NCBI GenBank assembly: GCA_035527455.1
Contig: DATLAN010000233.1
Span: forward strand, 1 to 34,635
Source of the DNA: DATLAN01 sp035527455
GTDB lineage: Bacteria; Planctomycetota; Planctomycetia; Pirellulales; Thermoguttaceae
Length of the DNA: 34,635 nt
Direction of reading: 5' to 3'
This document shows, one piece after another, positions 1 through 7,925 of the stretch. How positions within the stretch are numbered: position 1 is the stretch's first letter; every line of letters begins with the position of its first letter. The notes beneath the pieces are model-generated. The model did no database searches. It was not told where the DNA came from and saw only the letters and a program-made list of their open reading frames with translations. Both the position numbers and the translations under genes were made by a program.

Positions 1-1121
1 CGCTCCATCCCTTGAACGACTTTCAGTTCGGAAAACGTCGTCTCGATTTCCCAACGCCGATGATAAAGCCCTTGGCCAAGCCGCAGATTCCCCTCCTCGT
101 TCTCGGTGGCCATGTGCACCCACTGCTGGTGCGAGATGCGACGGGGATCCAGAACGTTCGTCACCACGGCGCTGGGACGGAAGCCGGGAATCCGATAGTC
201 GATCACCCGCAATCGGATCGAGGGGGGCAAGCCGGCTTGCCGCCACTTGCGAGCCGAAGGCGTCCACTGCACGAGACGGTCTTTGTTGCCCAGCTTCTTG
301 AGCGTCTTCGAACGCACTTGGGGAAACAAACGAATCGCGAAAAACGCTCCCTGGTTCTGGATCTGCCGGAACAGGCCGTAACTCCAGAAGCCCTGGTCCA
401 TCAGCACCAAATCGTTCAGGGCCAGGTCGATCAGCAGGCGGCCCGCCACGGTTCGTTCGCCTTGGCTGAAAGGACACAACTCGTAGCGCCAGGGCATCCG
501 GGCCAGAGGAAATTGCAACATCACCATGCGGGCTTGAGGATGGAGCGGGCCTCCGCCGTTTTGGGCTCTGCCGTAATGGTCGCCCAACGCTTTCCAGTTG
601 GGCAAATCCACCAGCGAGCCGTCCAGAGCCAACAACCGAAAGTCGTTCCATCGCAACCAGCGGTCGTGTTGAACCTGGAATCGCCGCCCCAAGACCAGCA
701 ACAAACACAGCCGGAATTTCAGAGGAATCCGCTGGCGTGCTTGCACGAAGGCCTCCTCGGTCACCACGGTCGTGTCCTTTCCCCGCGGATCGTGCCGAGA
801 ACGTTTGGGCCCTCGACGCCTGGCCCGCCGTTGCGAATTTCGTCGGCTTTTGGCCAGATTCGACGTGCTCCAATGCTCCGAATCCATCAACCAACGCAAG
901 GTCAAGGTCAAGGTCAATACGGCGGCGAAAGAAAAGGTGTTGTGCAGGGCGGACGCGATGGCCAGCCATGCCAAGTTGGGCAGCCGCAGCGCGCTGCAAC
1001 CGAGCGAAATGCCCGCTTCCGCCGCAGCTTCCCCAAACACCGCCGCCGGCAGCAGTTTGCCGAAAGCCCGTAATCCGTGTTGACGTATTTCGTTCCATAC
1101 ATTACACCTAGGTTCATCCAT
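1..1121 (-). CDS. IS4-family DDE transposase, C-terminal end outside window
   Basis: Read on the minus strand, an open frame starts at ATG 1121 and is still open at position 1, giving about 373 residues. It carries a DDE triad. Asp167 lies in LALDGSLVDLPNW, Asp242 in LVLMDQGFW, and Glu358 in YHRRWEIETTFSELK. The last block is the Y-(2)-R-(3)-E-(6)-K signature of IS4 transposases. The N-terminal region (residues 45-75) is hydrophobic and Ala/Leu-rich. The family is usually about 400-450 residues, so only the last tens of residues are missing. The enzyme would cut and rejoin the ends of its insertion sequence. A 353-residue open frame on the opposite strand over the same bases is its shadow. 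The family call is strong. The element's left end cannot be seen. Confidence 0.85.
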   Translation of the reverse strand, partial: MDEPRCNVWNEIRQHGLRAFGKLLPAAVFGEAAAEAGISLGCSALRLPNLAWLAIASALHNTFSFAAVLTLTLTLRWLMDSEHWSTSNLAKSRRNSQRRARRRGPKRSRHDPRGKDTTVVTEEAFVQARQRIPLKFRLCLLLVLGRRFQVQHDRWLRWNDFRLLALDGSLVDLPNWKALGDHYGRAQNGGGPLHPQARMVMLQFPLARMPWRYELCPFSQGERTVAGRLLIDLALNDLVLMDQGFWSYGLFRQIQNQGAFFAIRLFPQVRSKTLKKLGNKDRLVQWTPSARKWRQAGLPPSIRLRVIDYRIPGFRPSAVVTNVLDPRRISHQQWVHMATENEEGNLRLGQGLYHRRWEIETTFSELKVVQGME

Positions 1122-1257
1122 GAACACGTTCGAGTCCTCCGTGGACAAGTTGTTGTGGAAAAACAACCTACATCCGCGAGGACTCGTTTTATGTCAAGAC
1201 AAACTTAGTGCCGTTGGGCACGGCCTGACCTACAAACCCGATTCCAAGGAGTTCCCG
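1122..1257. mobile_element. Probable end of the IS4-type element plus leader of the next gene
   Basis: Non-coding stretch between the transposase start and the oxidoreductase start. It contains nested dyads: CGAGTCCTC (1131-1139) with GAGGACTCG (1178-1186), and inside them GTTGTT/AACAAC. The insertion sequence presumably ends in this interval. The exact terminus and target duplication cannot be placed because the left end of the element is outside the window. An AAGGAG Shine-Dalgarno sequence near 1246 serves the downstream gene. Confidence 0.35.
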
Positions 1258-2616
1258 ATGAGCACAAACGGTTCCAAGACGTTGTCCCACTGGAAATCCC
1301 GGCGCGAGTTCCTGAAAACCTCCGGGCGCGTCGCGGCCGCTTCGGCGCTGGCGGGCGTGGCCGTTCCGAACTGTCACGCCGCAGAAGACAACACGATCCG
1401 GCTGGCCGTGGTCGGCTGCGGCGGACGCGGGACCGGCGCCGTGGCCAACGCGCTGTCGACCACCGGCGGCCCGGTCAAGCTGGTGGCCATGGCCGACCTG
1501 TTCGAGGATCGGCTCACCGGCAGCCTCGGCCGGCTGGCCAACGGCTTTGCCGACAAGGTCGACGTGCCCGCGGAACGGCAATTCGTCGGGTTCGACGCCT
1601 ACAAGAAGGCGATCGATTGTCTCGGGCCCGGCGACGTGGTGCTGCTGACCACGCACGCCGCCTTCCGTCCGATGATGTTCGAGTACGCGGTGGGCAAGGG
1701 CGTCAACGTGTTCGCCGAAAAGTCGTTCGCCGCCGACTCGCCCGCGGTACGCCGTTGGCTCCAGGCGGCCGAACTCTCGGAGAAGAAGAACCTGAAGGTC
1801 GGCGTCGGCTTCATGTGGCGGCACTCGCAGGCCCGGGAGGAAGTCATCGGCCGGATCCACGATGGGGCCATCGGCGAGGTGGACATGCTGCGGATCTACC
1901 GCGTCCACGGGCCGGTCCATTGCCCGCGGCGGCCGGCCGACGACAACGAGCTGGTCTTCCAACTCCGGCATCCCAACAGTTTCACCTGGGTATCGTCCGG
2001 GTTCTTCATCGACTGGCACTGCCACAACATCGACGTGGCCTGCTGGGCGAAGGGGGCGTGGCCGGTATCGGCCCAGGGGATGGGCGGCCGTTGTTACGAG
2101 CAGGCGGGCAACCAGTTCGACCACTACACGGTCGAATACACGTTCGCCGACGGCACGAAGCTGTTCGCCTTCTCCCGCCACATCAGCGGCTGCTGGAACA
2201 CCTACGCCGACTACGCGCACGGCTCGAAGGGCTCGGCGATTCTCATGACGAATCTCTCCGACCCCAAGCCGCGGATCTACCAGGGCCACGACATGGTCAA
2301 GGAGAAGGTCACGTGGGAGTTCGGCCAGCGCGAGGCGAACCCGTACGTCGTCGAATGGCAGTTGCTCCTGGACGCGATCCGCCAGGACACCCCCCACAAC
2401 GAAGCCCGCCGCGCCGGCGAAGCCGAAATCGCCGCCATCATGGGCCGCGCCGCCACGCACACGGGCCAGTACGTCACGTGGGACCAGGCGCTGCAGTCCG
2501 ACTTCCAATTCCTCGCAGACATCGACACCATGACCTTCGACACGCCCGCCCCCATCCACGAAGGCCCCGACGGCCTCTACCCGGCGCCCCAACCGGGGCT
2601 TACGAAGGAGATTTGA
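1258..2616 (+). CDS. Tat-exported Gfo/Idh/MocA family oxidoreductase
   Basis: A 452-residue protein. The start at 1258 is chosen because AAGGAG lies 6-7 bases upstream and the product then begins with a twin-arginine signal, SRREFLK at residues 14-20, followed by an Ala-rich hydrophobic stretch and a likely cleavage site near CHAAED. A longer in-frame start at 1120 would bury this signal. The Rossmann nucleotide-binding motif GCGGRGTGA follows at about residues 53-61. The usual EKP motif appears as EKS (154-156), with the lysine kept. Family members oxidise or reduce sugars and related polyols with bound NAD(P). Tat export of the folded, cofactor-loaded enzyme is common in planctomycetes. The substrate cannot be predicted. 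The gene lies just beyond the insertion sequence. Confidence 0.9.
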   Translation: MSTNGSKTLSHWKSRREFLKTSGRVAAASALAGVAVPNCHAAEDNTIRLAVVGCGGRGTGAVANALSTTGGPVKLVAMADLFEDRLTGSLGRLANGFADKVDVPAERQFVGFDAYKKAIDCLGPGDVVLLTTHAAFRPMMFEYAVGKGVNVFAEKSFAADSPAVRRWLQAAELSEKKNLKVGVGFMWRHSQAREEVIGRIHDGAIGEVDMLRIYRVHGPVHCPRRPADDNELVFQLRHPNSFTWVSSGFFIDWHCHNIDVACWAKGAWPVSAQGMGGRCYEQAGNQFDHYTVEYTFADGTKLFAFSRHISGCWNTYADYAHGSKGSAILMTNLSDPKPRIYQGHDMVKEKVTWEFGQREANPYVVEWQLLLDAIRQDTPHNEARRAGEAEIAAIMGRAATHTGQYVTWDQALQSDFQFLADIDTMTFDTPAPIHEGPDGLYPAPQPGLTKEI

Positions 2617-2670
2617 GTGGGCGGTGTGAATTCATGCCCGAAATGCCCCGGCACCGAAACAACACCGCGC

Positions 2671-2734
2671 CGAAGCACGATCACCGCGAAGCACGATCAC
2701 CGCGAAACACGATCACCGCGAAACACGATCACCG
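2671..2734. repeat. 16-bp tandem repeat, four units
   Basis: Four head-to-tail units of CGAARCACGATCACCG. The first two have G and the last two have A at the variable position. The array begins 55 bases after the stop of the oxidoreductase gene. Confidence 0.9.
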
Positions 2735-2829
2735 CCGCGAGACGTTTCAAGAGGGGTTTCGACGGGTGTGTCGGAAATATGGAATCGAGATTGATGAACG
2801 GTATGTTTGGGATTAGACTCGCTTATGTA

Positions 2830-2846
2830 AAACCCCTTCGGGGTTT
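2830..2846. repeat. Perfect hairpin AAACCCC-TTC-GGGGTTT
   Basis: Seven-bp stem with a TTC loop. It is followed by a T-rich but interrupted tract, so it may act weakly as a terminator for the oxidoreductase gene. The shape matches the ACCGC-TTC-GCGGT hairpins in the following 48-bp units. Confidence 0.6.
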
Positions 2847-2876
2847 GCGTTTGTTATCCGGTACCATAATCCGGGG

Positions 2877-2972
2877 TGCGCTCCGCGACCCCGGGCTTTG
2901 TTGTGAAACCGCTTCGCGGTAGCTTGCGCTCCGCGACCCCGGGCTTTGTTGTGAAACCGCTTCGCGGTAGCT
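2877..2972. repeat. Perfect 48-bp tandem duplication
   Basis: Two identical 48-bp units (2877-2924 and 2925-2972). Each contains the hairpin ACCGC-TTC-GCGGT and a CCCGGG core. Confidence 0.9.
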
Positions 2973-3013
2973 GCGGGATATTAAGCCCACGTTCAGGGGG
3001 GTGCGGCGGCAGT

Positions 3014-3095
3014 TTTGACGCTCACCGATGATCAACAACGAGTTTTGTCGCTCACGAAACGGATTTTGTGACCGACAAAGTCGTTTGTCGCTCAC
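3014..3095. repeat. Cluster of TTTGTCGCTCAC motifs, direct and inverted
   Basis: Direct copies lie at 3014-3025 (one base different), 3044-3055 and 3084-3095. An inverted copy, GTGACCGACAAA, lies at 3068-3079. The 3044/3068 pair can form a 12-bp stem with one mismatch and a 12-base loop. Confidence 0.75.
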
Positions 3096-3163
3096 AGATG
3101 AAAGACAAACGAGCCGGCAAGCCCCAAGCTACAAGCCACGAACTTTCTTCGAACCACGAAAAA

Positions 3164-4630
3164 ATGATACCGAGAAGAATACAACTACTCGTTCTAATTC
3201 TCGGGACCGCAGCTTGCTGCCTCCCCGCCGTGGCGGTTCCGACGCAACGGGTCGACGCGTCGGGGGGGTATGCGGTGGTCGTTTCGAAAGAGACCTCGGA
3301 CGATCCCCAGTGGAACGCCGTGGTCGAGGCGCTGGTCCGAAAATACGCCGCCGAGGTGCTCGTCTATGAAGGCGACGTGGCGAACTCGATGGAACCTCTC
3401 AAGAAAGCCTTCCCCCGCTACGCCTGCTTCGTCGCTTCGCCGGAGGAGGCCACGCGGGAGTTCGTGGTGGCCGTGCACCGGCTGACGCGGAAGCTGGACG
3501 ATGATCCGTATACGGACGTGGTGTGGGGAATCCTTACCGGATACAGCCCGCAAGACGCCATGCGGATCGTGGCCGCCGACAAGCCGCTTGTGATCCGCAA
3601 GGCGGCCGCCGGCACCGGCATCAACCTGGATCTGTTCGACGAGGGCGTCTGGTACAGCGAGGGGCAACAGGGCGTCTATCACGAAAAGAAACCCGGCGGG
3701 AAGCCGGAAAAGAAACAGGGGCCCGACGACTCCACCAAGGCGCTGGTCGATGTCTTCAACGACTACCGGCCCGATCTGTTCCTGACCTCCGGGCACGCCA
3801 CCGATCGGGACTGGCAGATCGGCTATTCGTACCGCAATGGCCAGTTCCGCTGCAAGGACGGCGTGCTGCTGGGCATCGACACCGCCGGCCGCGGCTACCT
3901 GATCCGCTCGCCCAATCCGAAGGTCTACCTGCCGGTGGGCAACTGCCTGATGGGACGGATCCGCGACAGGCAGTCGATGGCCCTGGCGTGGATGGGCTCC
4001 GGCGGCGTCAACCAGATGATCGGCTACGTCGTCTCCACCTGGTACGGCAAAGGCGGCTGGGGTACCCGCGACTATCTCTTCAGCGAGCCGGGCCGATACA
4101 CTTTGAGCGAAGCCTTTTACTTCAACAACCAGACGATCGTCCACCAGCTCGAAACGCGTTTCCCCAAGACCGCCCGGGCGGAGTTCGACCGGTGGAACAT
4201 CGAGACCGATCCGCGACTGATCGGCAAGCTGACCGCGTCGCTGGGCTATCGGTCGTTCGACAACGACGTGAAGGACAACGTGGGCCTGCTCTGGGACCGC
4301 GATACGGTGGCCTTCTACGGCGACCCGGCGTGGGAGGCCCGGCTGACCCCGCGCGAACTGCCGTTCGATCAGCGGCTTTCGATCGAGGCCGGCGTGTACA
4401 CGTTCCAGATCGACGTCCGTGAGGATGGCACGCCCGGCCGGCAGCCGGCGATGTTGCTACCCCATCGCGTCAAGGAGGTGGAAATCGTCGAGGGCCGTGA
4501 ATTCGCCCCGCTGATCACCGACAACTTCATCATGCTGATGGAGCCCGGCAAGTTCGAGAAGGGCAAGACGTACCGCGTCGTATTTCGGGCGGAGAGGATG
4601 CTCCAATCCGCCCCTATCGGGCGACCATAG
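3164..4630 (+). CDS. Secreted protein of unknown function, possible clan-CD-like fold
   Basis: A 488-residue product from ATG 3164. This start is chosen because it places a basic n-region (MIPRRIQ) and a hydrophobic core (LLVLILGTAACCLPAVA) at the N-terminus. The upstream in-frame ATG at 3068 lies in the repeat cluster. No strong Shine-Dalgarno is seen. I do not recognise the family with certainty. The pair SGHAT (His211) and LPVGNC (Cys261), each after a hydrophobic strand, resembles the His-Gly and Cys blocks of clan CD cysteine peptidases such as gingipains. An acidic, Lys-rich linker sits near residues 180-195. The C-terminal part looks like beta-rich domain material. The peptidase idea is inference only. 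It converges on the minus-strand gene ending at 4647. Confidence 0.6.
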   Translation: MIPRRIQLLVLILGTAACCLPAVAVPTQRVDASGGYAVVVSKETSDDPQWNAVVEALVRKYAAEVLVYEGDVANSMEPLKKAFPRYACFVASPEEATREFVVAVHRLTRKLDDDPYTDVVWGILTGYSPQDAMRIVAADKPLVIRKAAAGTGINLDLFDEGVWYSEGQQGVYHEKKPGGKPEKKQGPDDSTKALVDVFNDYRPDLFLTSGHATDRDWQIGYSYRNGQFRCKDGVLLGIDTAGRGYLIRSPNPKVYLPVGNCLMGRIRDRQSMALAWMGSGGVNQMIGYVVSTWYGKGGWGTRDYLFSEPGRYTLSEAFYFNNQTIVHQLETRFPKTARAEFDRWNIETDPRLIGKLTASLGYRSFDNDVKDNVGLLWDRDTVAFYGDPAWEARLTPRELPFDQRLSIEAGVYTFQIDVREDGTPGRQPAMLLPHRVKEVEIVEGREFAPLITDNFIMLMEPGKFEKGKTYRVVFRAERMLQSAPIGRP

Positions 4631-4646
4631 CCGTCGGCCGCGCGTG

Positions 4647-5027
4647 CTACTTCTTCACCCGAATACTCTCGGATGCCAACTCGCTGCTGCCGTCGATCAG
4701 CGTGACGGTGAGCGTGACGGTGAGCGACTCGAATTTCTTGGGGCCTCCTTCCAGCAATTTCGCGATCGCCTCCTTGGTGCACTGGGCGTAGAGGAACCCA
4801 CGGTCGTCCTCGTAGGTGCGGACGGGGACGTCCTTGTCCGACACTTGCAGCGAGACTTCCGCCGCCTGGTCGTACGGAACGTTCGTGTGGATGGTGAGCT
4901 TCCCGCCGCTGGACGAAAGGACAAGCGTTTGCGGTGCTACCCTGATCTCGAGTTCGAGCCCGAGCACGTCGGCGCCGCAGAAGGAGACCAGGCAAAACGC
5001 ACACATTACCAAAACCAAGCTTCTCAT
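4647..5027 (-). CDS. Small secreted protein of unknown function
   Basis: A 126-residue product. ATG 5027 is chosen because GGAGAG lies about 8 bases upstream and a signal peptide (MRSLVLVMCAFCLVSFCGADVLG) then begins the protein. An in-frame extension to 5117 would overlap the padR gene. The mature part reads like one compact beta-rich domain. The C-terminal region contains TVTLTVTL, encoded by a short direct repeat (GTGACGGTGAGC twice). I do not recognise a named family. It is the last of four minus-strand genes. It lies 43 bases after padR and may be co-transcribed with it. Confidence 0.7.
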   Translation of the reverse strand: MRSLVLVMCAFCLVSFCGADVLGLELEIRVAPQTLVLSSSGGKLTIHTNVPYDQAAEVSLQVSDKDVPVRTYEDDRGFLYAQCTKEAIAKLLEGGPKKFESLTVTLTVTLIDGSSELASESIRVKK

Positions 5028-5070
5028 GTGACTACTCTCCAAATCCTTCGTGTTGATGCCCCGAAGATTC

Positions 5071-5448
5071 CTACCGCATCGAAGAAACCAGCCGGGCGAT
5101 CGCCCGTTGATATGCATCCAGCGTCTTGACCCATTTGCGAAGGCATTTCTTGCCTGAAGAGGTCAAGCGGTAAAGTCGTTTCGACGGTCCCTGCTTCGAC
5201 TCGCCCCAATCGTGCTCGACCAGGCCTTGCTTCTCAAGCCGGTTGAGCAGCCGGTAGACTCCCGAAGGGTCCGGCCGGCACCCCATCATCAACGGGGAAT
5301 CCTTCAATTGCTCCACCAGCGCATAGGCGTGCAACGGCCCGGTTTTGAGCAAGGCCATGACCGACGGCTGGAGGAGACGGTCCAGCGTGTGGCCCTCACA
5401 AGGACAAGTACGTTTTTCAGTCACGCCCAGGCTGCCGCTAGTAGACAT
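5071..5448 (-). CDS. PadR-family transcriptional regulator
   Basis: A 125-residue protein. Residues 22-95 form the PadR winged helix: LQPSVMALLKTGPLHAYALVEQL, then PSGVYRLLNRLEKQGLVE (recognition helix), then the wing with RLYRLTSSGKK. A short C-terminal helix follows, the dimerisation element of short PadR proteins. An N-terminal CPC motif (residues 16-18) precedes the helix-turn-helix and could bind a metal or sense redox state. That reading is inference, suggested by the neighbouring iron-sulfur protein gene. PadR proteins are usually repressors that release DNA on binding a small ligand. A sigma70-like promoter lies just upstream and gives a very short leader. Confidence 0.88.
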   Translation of the reverse strand: MSTSGSLGVTEKRTCPCEGHTLDRLLQPSVMALLKTGPLHAYALVEQLKDSPLMMGCRPDPSGVYRLLNRLEKQGLVEHDWGESKQGPSKRLYRLTSSGKKCLRKWVKTLDAYQRAIARLVSSMR

Positions 5449-5466
5449 GATCCAATAGCCGACGTC

Positions 5467-5495
5467 ACTCTACCAGGATTCGTCGAACGTGTCAA
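5467..5495 (-). promoter_or_regulatory. Sigma70-like promoter of padR
   Basis: On the minus strand TTGACA (5490-5495) is a perfect -35 box. It is separated by exactly 17 bases from TAGAGT (5467-5472), a 4/6 match to the -10 box. Transcription would start near 5460, only about 12 bases before the padR ATG at 5448. Confidence 0.5.
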
Positions 5496-5592
5496 CGAGA
5501 TTGCCGCCGGGCCGCGTAACTTTTTTGCGGAGCCCCCGACCGCTCCGTCGCGTCCGCCCCAAGAATAACCCGCCGAACCAGGCTTCTCGCAC

Positions 5593-6831
5593 TCAAGGGA
5601 GCTGAAGCAGAGCGTCGAGTTCCCGGTCGATGTCGATCTCCGTGGGGTCGTATCCCTCGATGCGAAAGGGCGAGTCTCTTCTGGCGAAGTCGGCCGCCGC
5701 GTCGTAGTAGGGGGCCGTGATCGCTCGTTGGATCGCCCGCTCGTCGGTCGCCGCGGGATCGAACGTGACGATTACGTCGGCCAGATCGGGACCGGGCCAG
5801 GCCTCCACCTTGAAGTAGCCGGGAACCTCCCACAAATCGTCACGCTGGAGGAAATAGAAGAACTGGTTCGCCCGGCCGCGGCACGTCAGCCCCTTGACCT
5901 GCAATCGGATCTGCGTCACCTCGGCCGGCGGGTCGCCGTGCGTCTTGACGAACGACGGAATCGCAAACAGGTACGAAGCCGCCACGGCGGCCGTCGTGCA
6001 GGCCAGTAGAATGCCGATCAACGCCGCCTGGGGCCAACGCGGACCGAGCCATCGAGGCGGCCGCCACCGCAACGCGCCGTCGCCCTTTCCCTTGCGCGGG
6101 CAGGAGTCCACGCAATTCATGCACGAGAGGCACCGCGCCGCTTTGACCTGCTGGAGCTGATCCACCGGGATGGCCGTGGGACAATGCTCCGAACACTGCC
6201 CGCACCCGCGACACGCCTCGGCGTCGCGCTCGATGCGCGTCAGGGCGAATCGCGAAATGGGGCTCAGCACGGCCGCCATCGGGCAGAACCACCGGCAGAA
6301 CGGCATGACCATCACCAGCGACGCCAAGGCGATCGCTCCGGCGACGACGTAGGCCCAGACCGTGATGTCCGCGATGTCGGTCCCTTGCGGGCTGTTCATG
6401 GTGATCAGCGCATAGCAGGGGTCGAACCCGCGGAAGATCAACTCGCCCGCCCGATAGGTGGCGACCAGGATGACCGCCAGCACCGCGTATTTCAGCGACG
6501 CCAGCACGCGATCCACCCGGTGCGGAACGCGAAGGCCGGGCACGCCCAATCGCCGCGCCAGGCCGCGGAGCCATTCGGAGATCGTGCCCAGCGGACACAT
6601 GTAACCGCAGAAGGCGCGCCGCAGCAGCACGGTGATCAACAGCACGCCGCCGAGGATGAAGAAGTTCGACACGCCCAGCGAACAGAGCATGTTGCCCTCG
6701 GAGGCGTAGGTATAGACGCCCTCCACGCCGCCGAACGGACACCATCGCTCGCAGTTGGCCCCGACGGCGAAGATGCCTCCCACCACGATCGCCAGGAAGC
6801 CGAACTGCACGGCGCGTCTGGTCTTCTTCAC
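5593..6831 (-). CDS. NapH/NosR-type membrane 4Fe-4S protein with C-terminal HMA-like domain
   Basis: A 412-residue protein starting at GTG 6831. AGGTGA 7-8 bases upstream overlaps the stop of the preceding gene, supporting translational coupling. A long upstream in-frame extension to 6999 is Arg-rich shadow of that gene and is rejected. Visible parts: a membrane segment (about 9-25) followed by CERWCPFGG; a second segment (about 55-70) followed by CGYMCPLG (Cys75/79); two more segments, then CRWFCPM (Cys179/183); two classic 4Fe-4S motifs (Cys207/210/213/217 and 234/237/240/244); another membrane segment (about 268-290); and a soluble tail. This is the electron-transfer architecture of the NapH/NosR/CcoG group. 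The tail contains GLTCRGRA, resembling a heavy-metal-associated domain that keeps one of the two usual cysteines. The partner is unknown. Confidence 0.85.
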   Translation of the reverse strand: MKKTRRAVQFGFLAIVVGGIFAVGANCERWCPFGGVEGVYTYASEGNMLCSLGVSNFFILGGVLLITVLLRRAFCGYMCPLGTISEWLRGLARRLGVPGLRVPHRVDRVLASLKYAVLAVILVATYRAGELIFRGFDPCYALITMNSPQGTDIADITVWAYVVAGAIALASLVMVMPFCRWFCPMAAVLSPISRFALTRIERDAEACRGCGQCSEHCPTAIPVDQLQQVKAARCLSCMNCVDSCPRKGKGDGALRWRPPRWLGPRWPQAALIGILLACTTAAVAASYLFAIPSFVKTHGDPPAEVTQIRLQVKGLTCRGRANQFFYFLQRDDLWEVPGYFKVEAWPGPDLADVIVTFDPAATDERAIQRAITAPYYDAAADFARRDSPFRIEGYDPTEIDIDRELDALLQLP

Positions 6832-6835
6832 GCGA

Positions 6836-7690
6836 TCACCTGCCGTCGCCGCTCGACGGGCACTGGCCGCGCATCGGGCAACCGCTGCAACTGCTGCCGG
6901 CGCTGCACTGCGATTCGACCACCTTCGACTTCGTCTCGAGCGCCTCGGCAAAACCGTCGGTCGACGCCAGGGCGGCGAACTCCGGACTCTCGGACGCATG
7001 CGACCTGAAATCGTCCAGCCGGCTGGGCGGCACGCCCTCGAAACATCGCGTCAGCGTGCTGAGGGCCTGGTCGTGGTTTCCGACGACCGCGTGCATCCGC
7101 GCCAGACTGTAAAGCGTGCCGGTGTCGGCCGAATCCGACGGCGCGATCCCGGCGGCGATTTCCCGGGCCTCGCTCGTCTGCCCCTGTTTGGCCAGCGCGA
7201 TGCAGAGCAGGGCCTGCGTGTTGGCGGTGCCCTTGCTCGGACCCAACGCCTCGAGCACCTGCGCGGCGTCGGCATTCTTGCCCATGGCCAGTTGCGTCTC
7301 GGCCAACTGGGCCGCCGACGAGGCGGAGTTCATCTTCGCGTGCAATCGCTTGTCTACCAAAAGGGCTTCCGAATAGATCCCTTCGCTGACGTAGAACGAA
7401 CGCAGGGACTTGGCCGTCCGGTACCAGCGCTGGAAGTCTCGCTCCTGATCCAGGTTCGCCCGCAAGAGGATGATCTGGCGGACCAACATGAACCGCTGGA
7501 TGTACTCTTGATTCGAACGGTCGGCCCGAACGGCGGCGGCGTGGGCCTGCAAGGCTTCGCGGAAATCGCTTTGGGCCACCAGCCGGTCGCCTCTCTCGAA
7601 GGCCTGCTGGGCGGTTTCTCCCCGTGAGATCGCGGGACAGATCAGCACGACGGCGGTCATCAACCCGATCAGCAAGCTTGAGGGCTTCAT
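6836..7690 (-). CDS. Secreted TPR-like protein with Cys-rich tail
   Basis: A 284-residue protein with ATG at 7690 and a good AGGAG about 8 bases upstream. It begins with a signal peptide (SSLLIGLMTAVVLICPAISRGE). Helical repeats of TPR character follow. Examples are AQQAFERGDRLVAQSDFREALQAHAAAVRADRSNQEY near residue 27, a block near 130-175, and a last one (GTLYSLARMHAVVGNHDQALSTL). The C-terminus carries four closely spaced cysteines, CSAGSSCSGCPMRGQC, a likely metal- or cluster-binding tail. Only 4 bases separate its stop from the GTG of the ferredoxin gene, so the two form an operon. A periplasmic scaffold or metal carrier for that membrane protein is an inference. The exact family is not recognised. 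Confidence 0.75.
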   Translation of the reverse strand: MKPSSLLIGLMTAVVLICPAISRGETAQQAFERGDRLVAQSDFREALQAHAAAVRADRSNQEYIQRFMLVRQIILLRANLDQERDFQRWYRTAKSLRSFYVSEGIYSEALLVDKRLHAKMNSASSAAQLAETQLAMGKNADAAQVLEALGPSKGTANTQALLCIALAKQGQTSEAREIAAGIAPSDSADTGTLYSLARMHAVVGNHDQALSTLTRCFEGVPPSRLDDFRSHASESPEFAALASTDGFAEALETKSKVVESQCSAGSSCSGCPMRGQCPSSGDGR

Positions 7691-7861
7691 GATCGACTCC
7701 TACTTGAAATGGTGTAATATTCTTTAATACGAGGGCGGCGCATCTTGAGGAACCAAGGGCGCGGCTGTTGCATTTGATCGGCCGCAAGTACTGGATATTC
7801 TAGCCAAATCGCCAAGACTTTCAATATTTCCGAAACTGTAATCGGCGGCTTGCTGCCACAA

Positions 7862-7886
7862 CGGCGGGCAAGCCCGCCCGCTAAAC
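7862..7886 (+). repeat. Dispersed REP-like palindrome, copy 1
   Basis: A 25-base element with the core hairpin GCGGGC-AA-GCCCGC and a CCGCTAAAC end. Identical copies lie at 32437 and 34184. An inverted copy with one difference lies at 26757. This copy and the 26757 copy also share the flank CCACAA. It sits in the 235-base gap between two minus-strand genes. Confidence 0.9.
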
Positions 7887-7925
7887 GTCACGTGACAAAC
7901 AATGGCGCGTTGTGATTCGCCCCCT

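Larger units (their letters stand above)
2617..3163. other. Intergenic gap filled with short repeats
   Basis: No convincing gene is seen in these 547 bases. Short frames on both strands are translations of repeats. The stretch holds a 16-bp tandem repeat, a GC-rich hairpin, a perfect 48-bp tandem duplication and a cluster of TTTGTCGCTCAC motifs, listed separately. Confidence 0.7.

Noticed and set aside
12..1073. 353-residue plus-strand open frame
   Set aside because: It is the shadow of the minus-strand IS4 transposase, which has clear DDE motifs. The plus-strand product has low-complexity His/Gln/Arg/Pro composition.
1189..2592. 467-residue minus-strand open frame
   Set aside because: Antisense to the oxidoreductase gene and rich in Val/Gly/Arg/Asp, as expected from GC-rich codon bias. 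No motifs.
2823..3095. 90-residue minus-strand ORF with internal repeats
   Set aside because: It translates the 48-bp tandem duplication and the TTTGTCGCTCAC motifs, so the duplicated peptide reflects DNA repeats, not a protein.
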